Shown: positions 1 through 7,506, counted from the stretch's first letter. The stretch is DNA of 64,000 nucleotides from Hydractinia symbiolongicarpus (GCF_029227915.1 NC_079883.1:10106001-10170000), one strand, 5' to 3'. The notes: generated from the sequence alone by a model not told the origin. Program-made: numbers and translations.

Positions 1-180
1 ATCTGGGTGAACTTGTTTCAAAACATTGTAGATGTAAATAGCATAACTTTCCTTTCTCTTTCTCTTGCGTTTCTTTTCACCAGTTCCACCAATCTTTCCT
101 CCTTTTTTGCCGGCTCTTTTTTCACCTTTCTTGGCTACTTTAGGTGCCTGTTTTCCTCCTTTAGCTGCTGCGTCAGACAT
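1..180 (-). CDS. H2B: Histone H2B, N-terminal part (cut by window edge)
   Basis: Only the first 60 codons lie in the window; the ATG is at 178-180 on the minus strand and the reading frame runs off the left edge. The visible part is the basic N-terminal tail and the start of helix alpha-1, identical to the complete copy at 5628-6032. It is divergent from H2A at 465. Confidence 0.97.
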   Translation of the reverse strand, partial: MSDAAAKGGKQAPKVAKKGEKRAGKKGGKIGGTGEKKRKRKRKESYAIYIYNVLKQVHPD

Positions 181-464
181 GGTTAAAAATTTTTGCTACT
201 TAACTTGTAAATAAGCATTAAACTGCAAGTCAAAACTTTTTGTTTATAAGTAAAAAAATCGGATCGAATTCGATCCGAAAACGCCGATACGCAATTTAAT
301 TGGTTAAAAAAAAAATCTTTTGTTTAATACTTAATTATGATTGGTTAAAAAAACATGATTTCGATCCTATTTTTATGATGAAAAAACGAGTAAAGTTTAT
401 TTCGTTAACACTTACGTTAAATATTCGTACGTTTTTGTATTAACTTACAAATCAAATCGCAGTT
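181..464. promoter_or_regulatory. Divergent H2B/H2A promoter
   Basis: This 284-bp spacer separates the two start codons. It contains two inverted CCAAT boxes (ATTGG at 299-303 and 340-344), each continuing as ATTGGTTAAAAAA, a 20-bp perfect palindrome at 259-278, and a TATAAA on the minus strand at 243-248, 63 bases upstream of the H2B start. An H2A TATA box is less clear; TAAATATT lies about 45 bases before its ATG. The shared spacer would allow coordinated output of the H2A-H2B dimer partners. Copies lie between the same genes in every unit, including 63829 to the window end. The assignment as promoter follows from gene orientation; the factor sites are inferred. Confidence 0.8.
259..278. 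promoter_or_regulatory. 20-bp perfect palindrome in H2A/H2B promoter
   Basis: The arms TCGGATCGAA and TTCGATCCGA are exact reverse complements with no spacer. It lies about midway between H2B and H2A, next to the CCAAT boxes, in a very AT-rich stretch where such a GC-containing palindrome stands out. It is kept in all units (the last copy is at 63907-63926). A homodimeric factor site is likely but the factor is not known. Confidence 0.75.
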
Positions 465-845
465 ATGTCTGGACGTGGAAAAGGTGGAAAAGCTAAGGCT
501 AAAGCCAAGACAAGATCCTCAAGAGCTGGACTTCAATTTCCAGTCGGTAGAGTGCATAGATTCCTTCGTAGAGGGCACTATGCTAACCGAATTGGATCTG
601 GAGCACCAGTTTACTTAGCAGCCGTCTTGGAATATTTATCTGCTGAGATATTGGAGTTGGCTGGTAACGCAGCAAGAGACAACAAAAAAGCTAGGATTAT
701 TCCAAGACATTTACAATTGGCTGTTCGTAATGATGAAGAATTAAACAAACTTTTGAGCGGTGTAACCATTGCAGCTGGTGGTGTTTTGCCAAACATTCAA
801 GCTGTCTTACTCCCAAAGAAGAACGACAAAGGACAGAAGAAGTAA
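465..845 (+). CDS. H2A: Histone H2A (replication-dependent), unit 1
   Basis: Core histone that pairs with H2B in the nucleosome. The 126-residue protein begins [14 protein letters not shown], followed by the conserved [15 protein letters not shown] segment and the histone fold, with the acidic-patch residues in [17 protein letters not shown] and NDEELNKLL. The C-terminal AVLLPKK holds the usual ubiquitination lysine. There is no SQE/SQD tail, so it is not H2A.X, and no H2A.Z features are present. The gene is intronless, and a histone 3' stem-loop sits 22 bases after the stop (868-883). It shares a divergent promoter with H2B. The start is fixed by the canonical MSGRGK. Confidence 0.99.
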   Translation: MSGRGKGGKAKAKAKTRSSRAGLQFPVGRVHRFLRRGHYANRIGSGAPVYLAAVLEYLSAEILELAGNAARDNKKARIIPRHLQLAVRNDEELNKLLSGVTIAAGGVLPNIQAVLLPKKNDKGQKK

Positions 846-867
846 ACCGCTACACTCAGAAAACAAC

Positions 868-883
868 GGCTATTTTTATAGCC
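868..883 (+). terminator. Histone mRNA 3' stem-loop (H2A)
   Basis: GGCTATTTTTATAGCC forms a 6-bp stem with a TTTT loop, preceded by ACAAC and followed by ACACA as in metazoan histone mRNAs. It is bound by SLBP and sets the non-polyadenylated 3' end. The fifth stem pair is A-U, where the common animal consensus has pyrimidine-purine. The same hairpin serves H1 (3590-3605), H3 (3882-3897, minus) and H4 (5192-5207). Positions in other units are given with each gene. Confidence 0.95.
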
Positions 884-886
884 ACA

Positions 887-904
887 CATCTTTAAAAAAA
901 CATT
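887..904 (+). promoter_or_regulatory. Candidate histone downstream element (H2A)
   Basis: CATCTTTAAAAAAACATT starts four bases after the stem-loop. The identical 18-mer follows the H2B stem-loop on the minus strand (5568-5585), and close variants follow H4 (5211-5226), H1 and H3. Its position matches the histone downstream element that base-pairs with U7 snRNA, though the sequence is A/T-rich and not the vertebrate purine motif. The role is inferred from position and conservation across unrelated genes. Confidence 0.6.
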
Positions 905-1042
905 GTTTTTTTCACAAAACTATAACCTTAAAGTCTAATAGATAATCCATGCATACGCCTTGTCCTAAGTAACTCAAAGAAATTAAATAAAAAAATTTGA
1001 TCACAACGTCAAAATAAATTGCACGTATTTGCACCTACTAAT

Positions 1043-1162
1043 GTCTACGGCCATACCACGATGAACACACCCGTTCTCGTCTGATCACGGAAGTTAAGCA
1101 TCGTCGGGCCGGGATAGTACTTGGATGGGGGACCGCCTGGGAACTCCCGGTGTCGTAGGCTT
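1043..1162 (+). rRNA. 5S ribosomal RNA, unit 1
   Basis: The sequence begins GTCTACGGCCATACCACG and ends GTCGTAGGCTT; the two ends pair to form helix I. The internal control region is recognisable: the A-box around AAGTTAAGCATCGTCGGGCC and the C-box around AGTACTTGGATGGGGGACC. A run of four T at 1161-1164 gives the polymerase III terminator, so the exact 3' end may shift by one or two bases. Length is about 120, normal for animals. It is on the same strand as H2A and convergent with U1. Confidence 0.97.
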
Positions 1163-1489
1163 TTCATTTTCATTTGCTGTGATATATTTCTTGTTATAAC
1201 AATTAAGGAACGTGGCGGTTGTTGAAAGTGTTTCCTATGACATTTTCCTACGACATTTTCAGGTGATAGTACGAGAAAAAAGAGCTTTCAAATGCATACA
1301 AACTCGATCTATTGCCGATCATCCAATAACCCTGACGGAATGGCAAATAAAATAAAATTCCGCCGCCTTCCGAGGACTTATATCGCAATCACGTTTCGTA
1401 ACAGCCAAGCGAGGTTTTACCTTAGCGTTTAAGTCACCACCGACATTTGGCCGCGCAACTTTTCTAAGCTCATTCATTTTGACTTAAGG
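1163..1489. other. Spacer between 5S rRNA and U1
   Basis: These 327 bp separate the 3' ends of the convergent 5S and U1 genes. I see no gene. The first part holds TTTT runs that stop 5S transcription and a partial repeat, CCTATGACATTTT then CCTACGACATTTT (about 1231-1259). Downstream of U1 on the minus strand, GTCAAAATGAATGAG may serve as a 3'-end signal, but this is weak. The left breakpoint of the unit 4 deletion corresponds to 1302 here. Confidence 0.6.
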
Positions 1490-1654
1490 AGGGGGCGAGC
1501 GCGGACGCAGGCCCCCACTACCAGAAATTGTACGGTCGAGTTACTGACGTTTGCAGTAATCGCAGAGGTCAGCCCAAGCGTAGTGCAATGCAAGAGCCTC
1601 ACTCTGGAAGAAAACCCTCATTGATCAGTCTTTACTTCCCCGTCAGGTAAGTAT
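1490..1654 (-). ncRNA. U1 snRNA, unit 1
   Basis: Spliceosomal RNA that base-pairs with 5' splice sites. On the minus strand it begins with the exact ATACTTACCTG. Stem-loop I carries the GATCAATGAG loop (U1-70K site), stem-loop II carries ATTGCACTAC (U1A site), and the Sm site AATTTCTGG is at 1521-1529. A terminal hairpin GGGGGCCTGCG/CGCTCGCCCCC closes the 3' end. At about 165 nt the length matches animal U1. The 3' end may differ by a few bases. It points toward 5S and lies downstream of U2 on the same strand with its own promoter (candidate PSE 1703-1711). Confidence 0.97.
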
Positions 1655-1702
1655 GAGTTGGAACTGCACCGTAGCATGAGGGTACCCTTCAAAGTTTGTT
1701 AA

Positions 1703-1711
1703 TGCTTGTGG
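1703..1711 (-). promoter_or_regulatory. Candidate U1 proximal sequence element
   Basis: CCACAAGCA on the minus strand lies 49-57 bases upstream of the U1 5' end. The same nine bases occur 46-54 bases upstream of U2 (2077-2085), each followed by TTA within two bases. The distance is that expected for the SNAPc-bound PSE of snRNA promoters. Otherwise the two upstream regions look unrelated. Confidence 0.6.
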
Positions 1712-1845
1712 CTTGAGTGTGTTATAAACTGCCGTGTCGCGGGGCATAGGCTGTATTCTCCCCCAGTGTACGCGTTTTGTTCCCGCCGTAGACTATGCAG
1801 AGTGCCGTCGGAAAGAGGACTGCTATTATTCTTTTATTGCTTATG

Positions 1846-2031
1846 TGGGCCGCCATCGGTAATAGTGCAACACCAAGGCAACCCGTGGTCACGGCGTGAA
1901 TGAATCCACCTCCATGACCCAAGGCCAAAAATCAGATTAATATACTGACCATTCAGAGAATGGCCTACCAGATATTAAACTGATAAGAACAGATACTACA
2001 CTTGATCTTAGCCATTAGGCCGAGAAGCGAT
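1846..2031 (-). ncRNA. U2 snRNA, unit 1
   Basis: Spliceosomal RNA that pairs with the intron branch point. The minus strand starts ATCGCTTCTCGGCC and continues through the near-invariant AAGATCAAGTGTAGTATC; the branch-point-recognition GTAGTA is at 1994-1999. The Sm site GATTTTTGG is at 1925-1933. Stem-loop III (GGTCA/TGACC) and stem-loop IV follow; the latter has a loop GTTGCACTATT resembling the U2B'' site. The 186-nt length is normal. The last base could be 1846 or 1847. Confidence 0.97.
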
Positions 2032-2353
2032 AAAGAACAAGCGTTGCCATGATAGGCATCGTCCACACACCGTAACTGCTTGTGGAGCATGTCACGTTAC
2101 TGTAAAGCTTACAACTGTCACCGCGTACGGATGGACGGCGACATAGTAAAAATCACGGCTGTTGATTTAGCCGTAGGATGGAGAGCGACTGTAGCGAGTG
2201 GATGGTAACTTACATGAATGCTAACAAAGGCGACGATACTAAGTGCGTGATATTACTTTCCAATATGTCTGCGTACATTCCGTTTATCAACGCATTACGC
2301 CAGAACGTGCGCGCGCGTTACACAGTAGACCATGCAGCCGAAATGCGACAGTG
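2032..2353. other. Spacer between U2 and tRNA-Arg
   Basis: This 322-bp stretch holds the U2 upstream region (candidate PSE 2077-2085) and the downstream flank of the minus-strand tRNA. No gene is evident. It has no run of four or more A between 2153 and 2353, so the tRNA has no T4 polymerase III terminator on its strand until the run at 2148-2152. G+C is much higher than in histone spacers (29 of 60 in 2101-2160). Confidence 0.6.
2077..2085 (-). promoter_or_regulatory. Candidate U2 proximal sequence element
   Basis: CCACAAGCA on the minus strand, 46-54 bases before the U2 5' end, is identical to the motif before U1 and placed almost the same. It is assigned by position and by recurrence only. 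Confidence 0.6.
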
Positions 2354-2426
2354 CGACCCTGCCAGGAGTCGAACCTGGAATCCCCTGATTCGTAGTCAGA
2401 TGCCTTATCCATTGGGCCACAGGGCC
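2354..2426 (-). tRNA. tRNA-Arg (anticodon ACG), unit 1
   Basis: The 73-nt minus-strand sequence folds into a full cloverleaf. The acceptor stem is GGCCCTG/CAGGGTC with one G-U pair. The D-arm is GCCCAATGGATAAGGC, the anticodon arm TCTGA-CTACGAA-TCAGG, and the T-arm CCAGG-TTCGACT-CCTGG, with discriminator G. Anticodon ACG occupies positions 34-36 (2393-2391); with inosine it reads CGU, CGC and CGA. A- and B-box promoter sequences are intact and there is no encoded CCA and no intron. No T4 terminator follows for about 200 bases. It could be active or a silent passenger. Confidence 0.95.
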
Positions 2427-3005
2427 ATGCTTATGACTTCGCCCCATCGTCATTTTGGCTTGCGCATTCGTTTTACTTACGACAGAATTCTTCGTGTTTG
2501 TAGCCATGAAAGAAAGGGACTTCTGTGAGTGAATTTTTTTACTGTGGTCTAATAAAAAAGTCGAAACGCAGTGCCCAATATATGAATTGCTCCTAATAGC
2601 CGGAAACAGGCCGTGTCGATGATGTAGGCCGACATACGCAACGCAAACCAAAGAACGCTTTATGAAAATCCTAACACGAGCGCGGAAGAAGCCCAAATTA
2701 ACAGACTAGATGTAATGCTGAAGACCTCAAACTCCAGCAGCTTCTCTTGCAGACTATTGCGTCGTACTACAAATAAAAATTAACATGCTTTCGCATAGTC
2801 GCGGCACCCAAAACGGACATTATACGATGTACAGAAACACACATTTCTGTTTTCGCGCCAAATCAATTCCCGGGAGTGGTACTTTTACGTCCGCATACTT
2901 CGCACCGTCTTAAATTATATCTCATTTACACGGTAATGTTTAGTATACTTCTACTGTGATAACAAGCATCGTTTATCGTTGGATTGTTGTAAGAAAACAT
3001 TAAAA
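2427..3005. other. Spacer between tRNA-Arg and H1, with H1 promoter
   Basis: The 579-bp stretch is the longest without a recognised gene. The right part is the H1 promoter: an E2F-type TTTCGCGCCAAA at 2851-2862, an AT-rich TATA-like zone around 2911-2950, then the 5' leader. The left 400 bp are moderately GC-rich and I recognise nothing in them. TCTGTGAGTGAATTTTTTTAC around 2522-2542 contains a possible Sm-like T-run, but no snRNA structure around it convinced me. Confidence 0.6.
2851..2862 (+). promoter_or_regulatory. E2F-type site upstream of H1
   Basis: TTTCGCGCCAAA matches the E2F/DP consensus and lies about 144-155 bases before the H1 start. The core TCGCGCCAAA recurs in the H3 promoter (4382-4391). 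E2F would tie expression to S-phase entry. Confidence 0.6.
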
Positions 3006-3557
3006 ATGAGTGAAGCAGCTTCTCCAAAGAAAATCGCACCCAAGAAGAAACCTGCTGCAAAGAAGACAGCTGATCACCCTAAATATGTGGACATGATCAA
3101 GGCTGCTATCGCTACCCTAAAGGAACGCGGTGGTTCATCTCGCCAAGCTATTACAAAATATATTCATGCAAATTACAAAGTTGCTGAAAACTCAGATCAT
3201 CATCTGAAAATGGCTCTTAAACGAGGAGTAACATCAGGCGATTTGATTCAAACTAAAGGCACTGGTGCTTCTGGATCATTCAAGCTAGGTCAGGTAAAAA
3301 AAGAAAAACCTAAGAAAAAGGCCGCAGCAAAAAAGCCAACGGCAAAGAAGCCTACTGCAAAGAAAAGTACACCAAAAAAGAAGCCAGCAAAGAAGAGCAC
3401 GCCAAAGAAAGCAGCAAAGAAGCCTGCCACAAAGAAAGCCTCGGCTAAGAAACCAGCAGCTAAGAAACCCACAAAGAAGCCTGTTGCTAAAAAACCTGCA
3501 GCAAAGAAGGTCAAAAAGACTCCCAAAAAGGCAGCAAAGAAGACCGCAAAAAAATAA
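3006..3557 (+). CDS. H1: Linker histone H1, unit 1
   Basis: Linker histone binding DNA at the nucleosome entry and exit. The 183-residue protein has a short N-terminal tail with SPKK at residues 6-9, and a winged-helix globular domain at about residues 24-96 ([20 protein letters not shown] through [11 protein letters not shown]). The C-terminal tail of about 87 residues is Lys/Ala/Pro-rich, with repeated AKKP blocks and STPKK/KTPKK motifs, typical CDK sites. The start is MSEAAS at 3006: an in-frame ATG nine codons upstream (2979) would add MDCCKKTLK, unlike any H1, while 3006 has the favourable AAAAATG context. The stem-loop is at 3590-3605. Confidence 0.97.
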   Translation: MSEAASPKKIAPKKKPAAKKTADHPKYVDMIKAAIATLKERGGSSRQAITKYIHANYKVAENSDHHLKMALKRGVTSGDLIQTKGTGASGSFKLGQVKKEKPKKKAAAKKPTAKKPTAKKSTPKKKPAKKSTPKKAAKKPATKKASAKKPAAKKPTKKPVAKKPAAKKVKKTPKKAAKKTAKK

Positions 3558-3589
3558 TTTGTGTGTATCTGGCTATTACATTAACAAAC

Positions 3590-3605
3590 GGCTATTTTTA
3601 TAGCC
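3590..3605 (+). terminator. Histone mRNA 3' stem-loop (H1)
   Basis: The GGCTAT/ATAGCC stem with TTTT loop lies 32 bases after the H1 stop, slightly farther than in the core histone genes. The downstream ACATTTACAAAAAAACATT resembles the element after H2A. Confidence 0.94.
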
Positions 3606-3881
3606 ACACATTTACAAAAAAACATTATCTTGGTACAAAGTTAAACTTGTTTAAGTCACTTAAACAGTTAAAAAAGAGTAAATTTAAGATTAGATTCCCT
3701 AAGTTTAAGTATTTTCGTTTTTAAATTTCTTATTTTCTTGCTTTTACTTTTCTTGCCCTTCATATTTTTAACATTGTCAAACTTTATGTAGCATAAAATT
3801 TTTATGTAGCATAAAATTTAAACAGAAAGCAGGACAAAGTTTGATATAAAAAGCTAGCCGTAATATTTTTTATGGATGTGT
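3606..3881. other. Spacer between convergent H1 and H3 3' ends
   Basis: This AT-rich spacer holds no gene. It contains an exact tandem duplication of 18 bp (TTTATGTAGCATAAAATT at 3783-3800 and 3801-3818) and A-rich sequence following both stem-loops. Confidence 0.6.
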
Positions 3882-3897
3882 GGCTATAAAAATAGCC
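3882..3897 (-). terminator. Histone mRNA 3' stem-loop (H3)
   Basis: The minus-strand GGCTATTTTTATAGCC lies 21 bases after the H3 stop, preceded by AACAAAAAAC and followed by ACACATCCATAAAAAATATT, a looser version of the shared downstream element. Confidence 0.94.
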
Positions 3898-3918
3898 GTT
3901 TTTTGTTTGGTAAGATGC

Positions 3919-4332
<414 letters not shown>

Positions 4333-4381
4333 TTAAGAAGTCGATGTAGTACGGATACACAAGACGGTCTAAAATGCACTA

Positions 4382-4391
4382 TCGCGCCAAA
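4382..4391 (-). promoter_or_regulatory. E2F-type site upstream of H3
   Basis: TCGCGCCAAA on the plus strand, read toward H3 as TTTGGCGCGA, lies 53-62 bases upstream of the H3 start and equals the core of the H1 site at 2851-2862. Confidence 0.6.
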
Positions 4392-4697
4392 GTTTTATTT
4401 CTCATATTGATTGACAGCTAAGGTTCAAAACAAACCATTTGATTGGTGCTAAGAAAGTAATTTCTGATTGGCTGCATAATGACATTACGCTCATTACTTT
4501 AACATTTTTATAAAATCTGTGTTTTTTGGCTACGGGAAAACGGCTGTATCTTCTGATACACAAAAGCTTTTGACTTTTTTTTTTTTTAGTAAGTAGCAGA
4601 AGGTTTGGCGAATTCCAACGATGCCAAATTTATTGCCTTACTGAAACATTAAGACCACGAATTTTTAAAAAAACTACAGTTTTACTTAAAAAAATGT

Positions 4698-4720
4698 ACA
4701 AAATGTTCGGAACATTTTGT
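4698..4720. promoter_or_regulatory. 23-bp inverted repeat in H3/H4 promoter
   Basis: Arms ACAAAATGTTC (4698-4708) and GAACATTTTGT (4710-4720) are perfect reverse complements around a single G. It sits just upstream of the H4 CCAAT box. The TTC and GAA half-sites are one base apart, so it is not a standard heat-shock element. It is preserved in all units. Confidence 0.7.
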
Positions 4721-4810
4721 AATGACGCAACTCTATTGGTTAATTAGGGTGTTTCCACGAGCAGTAGGTAATTTTATGGCCTCTTTTTAAAGCTGTCTGA
4801 ATTCTGTTAA

Positions 4811-5167
<357 letters not shown>

Positions 5168-5191
5168 GCGTTGTCATTGCTCAACAAAAAC

Positions 5192-5207
5192 GGCTATTTT
5201 TATAGCC
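5192..5207 (+). terminator. Histone mRNA 3' stem-loop (H4)
   Basis: GGCTATTTTTATAGCC lies 24 bases after the stop with upstream AACAAAAAC and downstream ACAAATCTTTTAAAACATT, the shared downstream element in shortened form. Confidence 0.95.
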
Positions 5208-5588
5208 ACAAATCTTTTAAAACATTACTTTGTGCACGCTTCCAAATTACACAATGTGTAAAGTCTTGTCACAGTTACATTTATTGCTATACGATACTAT
5301 GTCATATATGACACAAAAAAAATTTAGAAATACTTTGTAGGGTTAATTTGCCTGGGAGTGTTTCCGTGAAAAGCTGGGTTAAGTTAAATGTAAGCAATAA
5401 CATGGATCAATGTACTTGTCTTTTCTGCAAGTACAGCTAATAATACGTATGAAAAGTGAAGCTAATCCACACACACATGGGGAAGTATTTTAAATGTAGG
5501 CTAGTGTTCTTAAGCACATTATTTAGAAGTTTTATTAACTTCGGTTAACTTGTAGTGACGCCAAGTAAATGTTTTTTTAAAGATGTGT
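5208..5588. other. Spacer between convergent H4 and H2B 3' ends
   Basis: No gene is seen in these 381 bp. There is a 14-bp perfect palindrome TGTCATATATGACA (5300-5313) and an 8-bp inverted repeat TGTACTTG/CAAGTACA with a 9-base loop (5411-5435). The right end holds the H2B downstream element (5568-5585, minus). Confidence 0.6.
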
Positions 5589-5604
5589 GGTCTTAAAAAA
5601 GACC
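5589..5604 (-). terminator. Histone mRNA 3' stem-loop (H2B), distinct stem
   Basis: On the minus strand GGTCTTTTTTAAGACC forms a GGTCTT/AAGACC stem with TTTT loop, 23 bases after the H2B stop. Unlike the other four genes, this stem fits the usual pyrimidine-rich consensus. Flanks (CAAAC before, ACACATCTTT after) are shared with the rest. Confidence 0.93.
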
Positions 5605-5627
5605 GTTTGTGTTTGGTAGACGTTGGT

Positions 5628-6032
5628 TTACTTGCTGCTTGTGTATTTTGTGACGGCTTTTGTTCCTTCACTGACTGCGTGTTTTGCAAGTTCTCCAGGC
5701 AAGAGAAGACGTACTGCGGTTTGAATTTCACGAGAAGAGATGGTCGACTTTTTGTTTTGAAGAGCCAAACGCGAAGCTTCGGAAGCAATGCGCTCAAAGA
5801 TGTCGTTGACAAATGAGTTCATGATGCTCATAGCTTTGCTTGAAACTCCGACATCTGGGTGAACTTGTTTCAAAACATTGTAGATGTAAATAGCATAACT
5901 TTCCTTTCTCTTTCTCTTGCGTTTCTTTTCACCAGTTCCACCAATCTTTCCTCCTTTTTTGCCGGCTCTTTTTTCACCTTTCTTGGCTACTTTAGGTGCC
6001 TGTTTTCCTCCTTTAGCTGCTGCGTCAGACAT
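5628..6032 (-). CDS. H2B: Histone H2B, unit 1/2 boundary
   Basis: Core histone partner of H2A. The 134-residue protein has a long basic tail (two GEKR/GEKK segments, then KRKRKRKES) and the histone fold [17 protein letters not shown] to [15 protein letters not shown]. It ends AVTKYTSSK, with the conserved ubiquitinated lysine in VTKYTS. The tail is longer than in vertebrate H2B (about 125 residues) and contains no SPKK repeats of the sperm type. The start is the first ATG of the frame, in the context AACCATG, divergent from H2A at 6317. Confidence 0.98.
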   Translation of the reverse strand: MSDAAAKGGKQAPKVAKKGEKRAGKKGGKIGGTGEKKRKRKRKESYAIYIYNVLKQVHPDVGVSSKAMSIMNSFVNDIFERIASEASRLALQNKKSTISSREIQTAVRLLLPGELAKHAVSEGTKAVTKYTSSK

Positions 6033-6316
6033 GGTTAAAAATTTTTGCTACTTAACTTGTAAATAAGCATTAAACTGCAAGTCAAAACTTTTTGTTTATA
6101 AGTAAAAAAATCGGATCGAATTCGATCCGAAAACGCCGATACGCAATTTAATTGGTTAAAAAAAAAATCTTTTGTTTAATACTTAATTATGATTGGTTAA
6201 AAAAACATGATTTCGATCCTATTTTTATGATGAAAAAACGAGTAAAGTTTATTTCGTTAACACTTACGTTAAATATTCGTACGTTTTTGTATTAACTTAC
6301 AAATCAAATCGCAGTT

Positions 6317-6697
6317 ATGTCTGGACGTGGAAAAGGTGGAAAAGCTAAGGCTAAAGCCAAGACAAGATCCTCAAGAGCTGGACTTCAATTTCCAGTCGGT
6401 AGAGTGCATAGATTCCTTCGTAGAGGGCACTATGCTAACCGAATTGGATCTGGAGCACCAGTTTACTTAGCAGCCGTCTTGGAATATTTATCTGCTGAGA
6501 TATTGGAGTTGGCTGGTAACGCAGCAAGAGACAACAAAAAAGCTAGGATTATTCCAAGACATTTACAATTGGCTGTTCGTAATGATGAAGAATTAAACAA
6601 ACTTTTGAGCGGTGTAACCATTGCAGCTGGTGGTGTTTTGCCAAACATTCAAGCTGTCTTACTCCCAAAGAAGAACGACAAAGGACAGAAGAAGTAA
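6317..6697 (+). CDS. H2A: Histone H2A, unit 2
   Basis: Protein identical to the unit 1 H2A at 465-845. Stem-loop 6720-6735. Confidence 0.99.
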   Translation: MSGRGKGGKAKAKAKTRSSRAGLQFPVGRVHRFLRRGHYANRIGSGAPVYLAAVLEYLSAEILELAGNAARDNKKARIIPRHLQLAVRNDEELNKLLSGVTIAAGGVLPNIQAVLLPKKNDKGQKK

Positions 6698-6894
6698 ACC
6701 GCTACACTCAGAAAACAACGGCTATTTTTATAGCCACACATCTTTAAAAAAACATTGTTTTTTTCACAAAACTATAACCTTAAAGTCTAATAGATAATCC
6801 ATGCATACGCCTTGTCCTAAGTAACTCAAAGAAATTAAATAAAAAAATTTGATCACAACGTCAAAATAAATTGCACGTATTTGCACCTACTAAT

Positions 6895-7014
6895 GTCTAC
6901 GGCCATACCACGATGAACACACCCGTTCTCGTCTGATCACGGAAGTTAAGCATCGTCGGGCCGGGATAGTACTTGGATGGGGGACCGCCTGGGAACTCCC
7001 GGTGTCGTAGGCTT
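6895..7014 (+). rRNA. 5S rRNA, unit 2
   Basis: Same sequence as 1043-1162, followed by TTTT. Confidence 0.97.
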
Positions 7015-7341
7015 TTCATTTTCATTTGCTGTGATATATTTCTTGTTATAACAATTAAGGAACGTGGCGGTTGTTGAAAGTGTTTCCTATGACATTTTCC
7101 TACGACATTTTCAGGTGATAGTACGAGAAAAAAGAGCTTTCAAATGCATACAAACTCGATCTATTGCCGATCATCCAATAACCCTGACGGAATGGCAAAT
7201 AAAATAAAATTCCGCCGCCTTCCGAGGACTTATATCGCAATCACGTTTCGTAACAGCCAAGCGAGGTTTTACCTTAGCGTTTAAGTCACCACCGACATTT
7301 GGCCGCGCAACTTTTCTAAGCTCATTCATTTTGACTTAAGG

Positions 7342-7506
7342 AGGGGGCGAGCGCGGACGCAGGCCCCCACTACCAGAAATTGTACGGTCGAGTTACTGAC
7401 GTTTGCAGTAATCGCAGAGGTCAGCCCAAGCGTAGTGCAATGCAAGAGCCTCACTCTGGAAGAAAACCCTCATTGATCAGTCTTTACTTCCCCGTCAGGT
7501 AAGTAT
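7342..7506 (-). ncRNA. U1 snRNA, unit 2
   Basis: Same as 1490-1654, including the ATACTTACCTG 5' end. Confidence 0.97.

Noticed and set aside
1706-1928. Open frames of 65 and 68 codons on opposite strands
   Set aside because: They overlap U2 and its flank; composition fits structural RNA, not protein.
2178-2528. 116-codon plus-strand open frame
   Set aside because: It runs antisense through the tRNA; the protein has no family resemblance.
2511-2541. Resemblance to the 5' end of U11 snRNA (AAAGGG, CTTCTGT, GAGTG)
   Set aside because: The matches are short and no U11 stem structure or Sm site follows at the right distance.
2295-2696. 133-codon minus-strand open frame across the tRNA region
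   Set aside because: It reads through the tRNA-Arg gene, has no recognisable domain, and recurs only because the unit repeats.
2979-3005. Upstream ATG adding nine residues to H1
   Set aside because: MDCCKKTLK is unlike H1 tails, and the next ATG gives a normal MSEAAS start in a better context.
1163-3005. Possible spliced-leader RNA genes, as found beside 5S genes in some animals
   Set aside because: I found no exon-plus-GT donor hairpin followed by an Sm site, and no leader I recognise.
3290-3526. 78-codon minus-strand frame rich in Phe, Ala and Gly
   Set aside because: It is the antisense shadow of the Lys/Ala-rich H1 tail.
4698-4720. Heat-shock element in the H3/H4 promoter
   Set aside because: The TTC and GAA half-sites are one base apart; the standard element needs two.
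5583-5816. 77-codon plus-strand frame with many Cys
   Set aside because: It is antisense to H2B and carries the H2B stem-loop.
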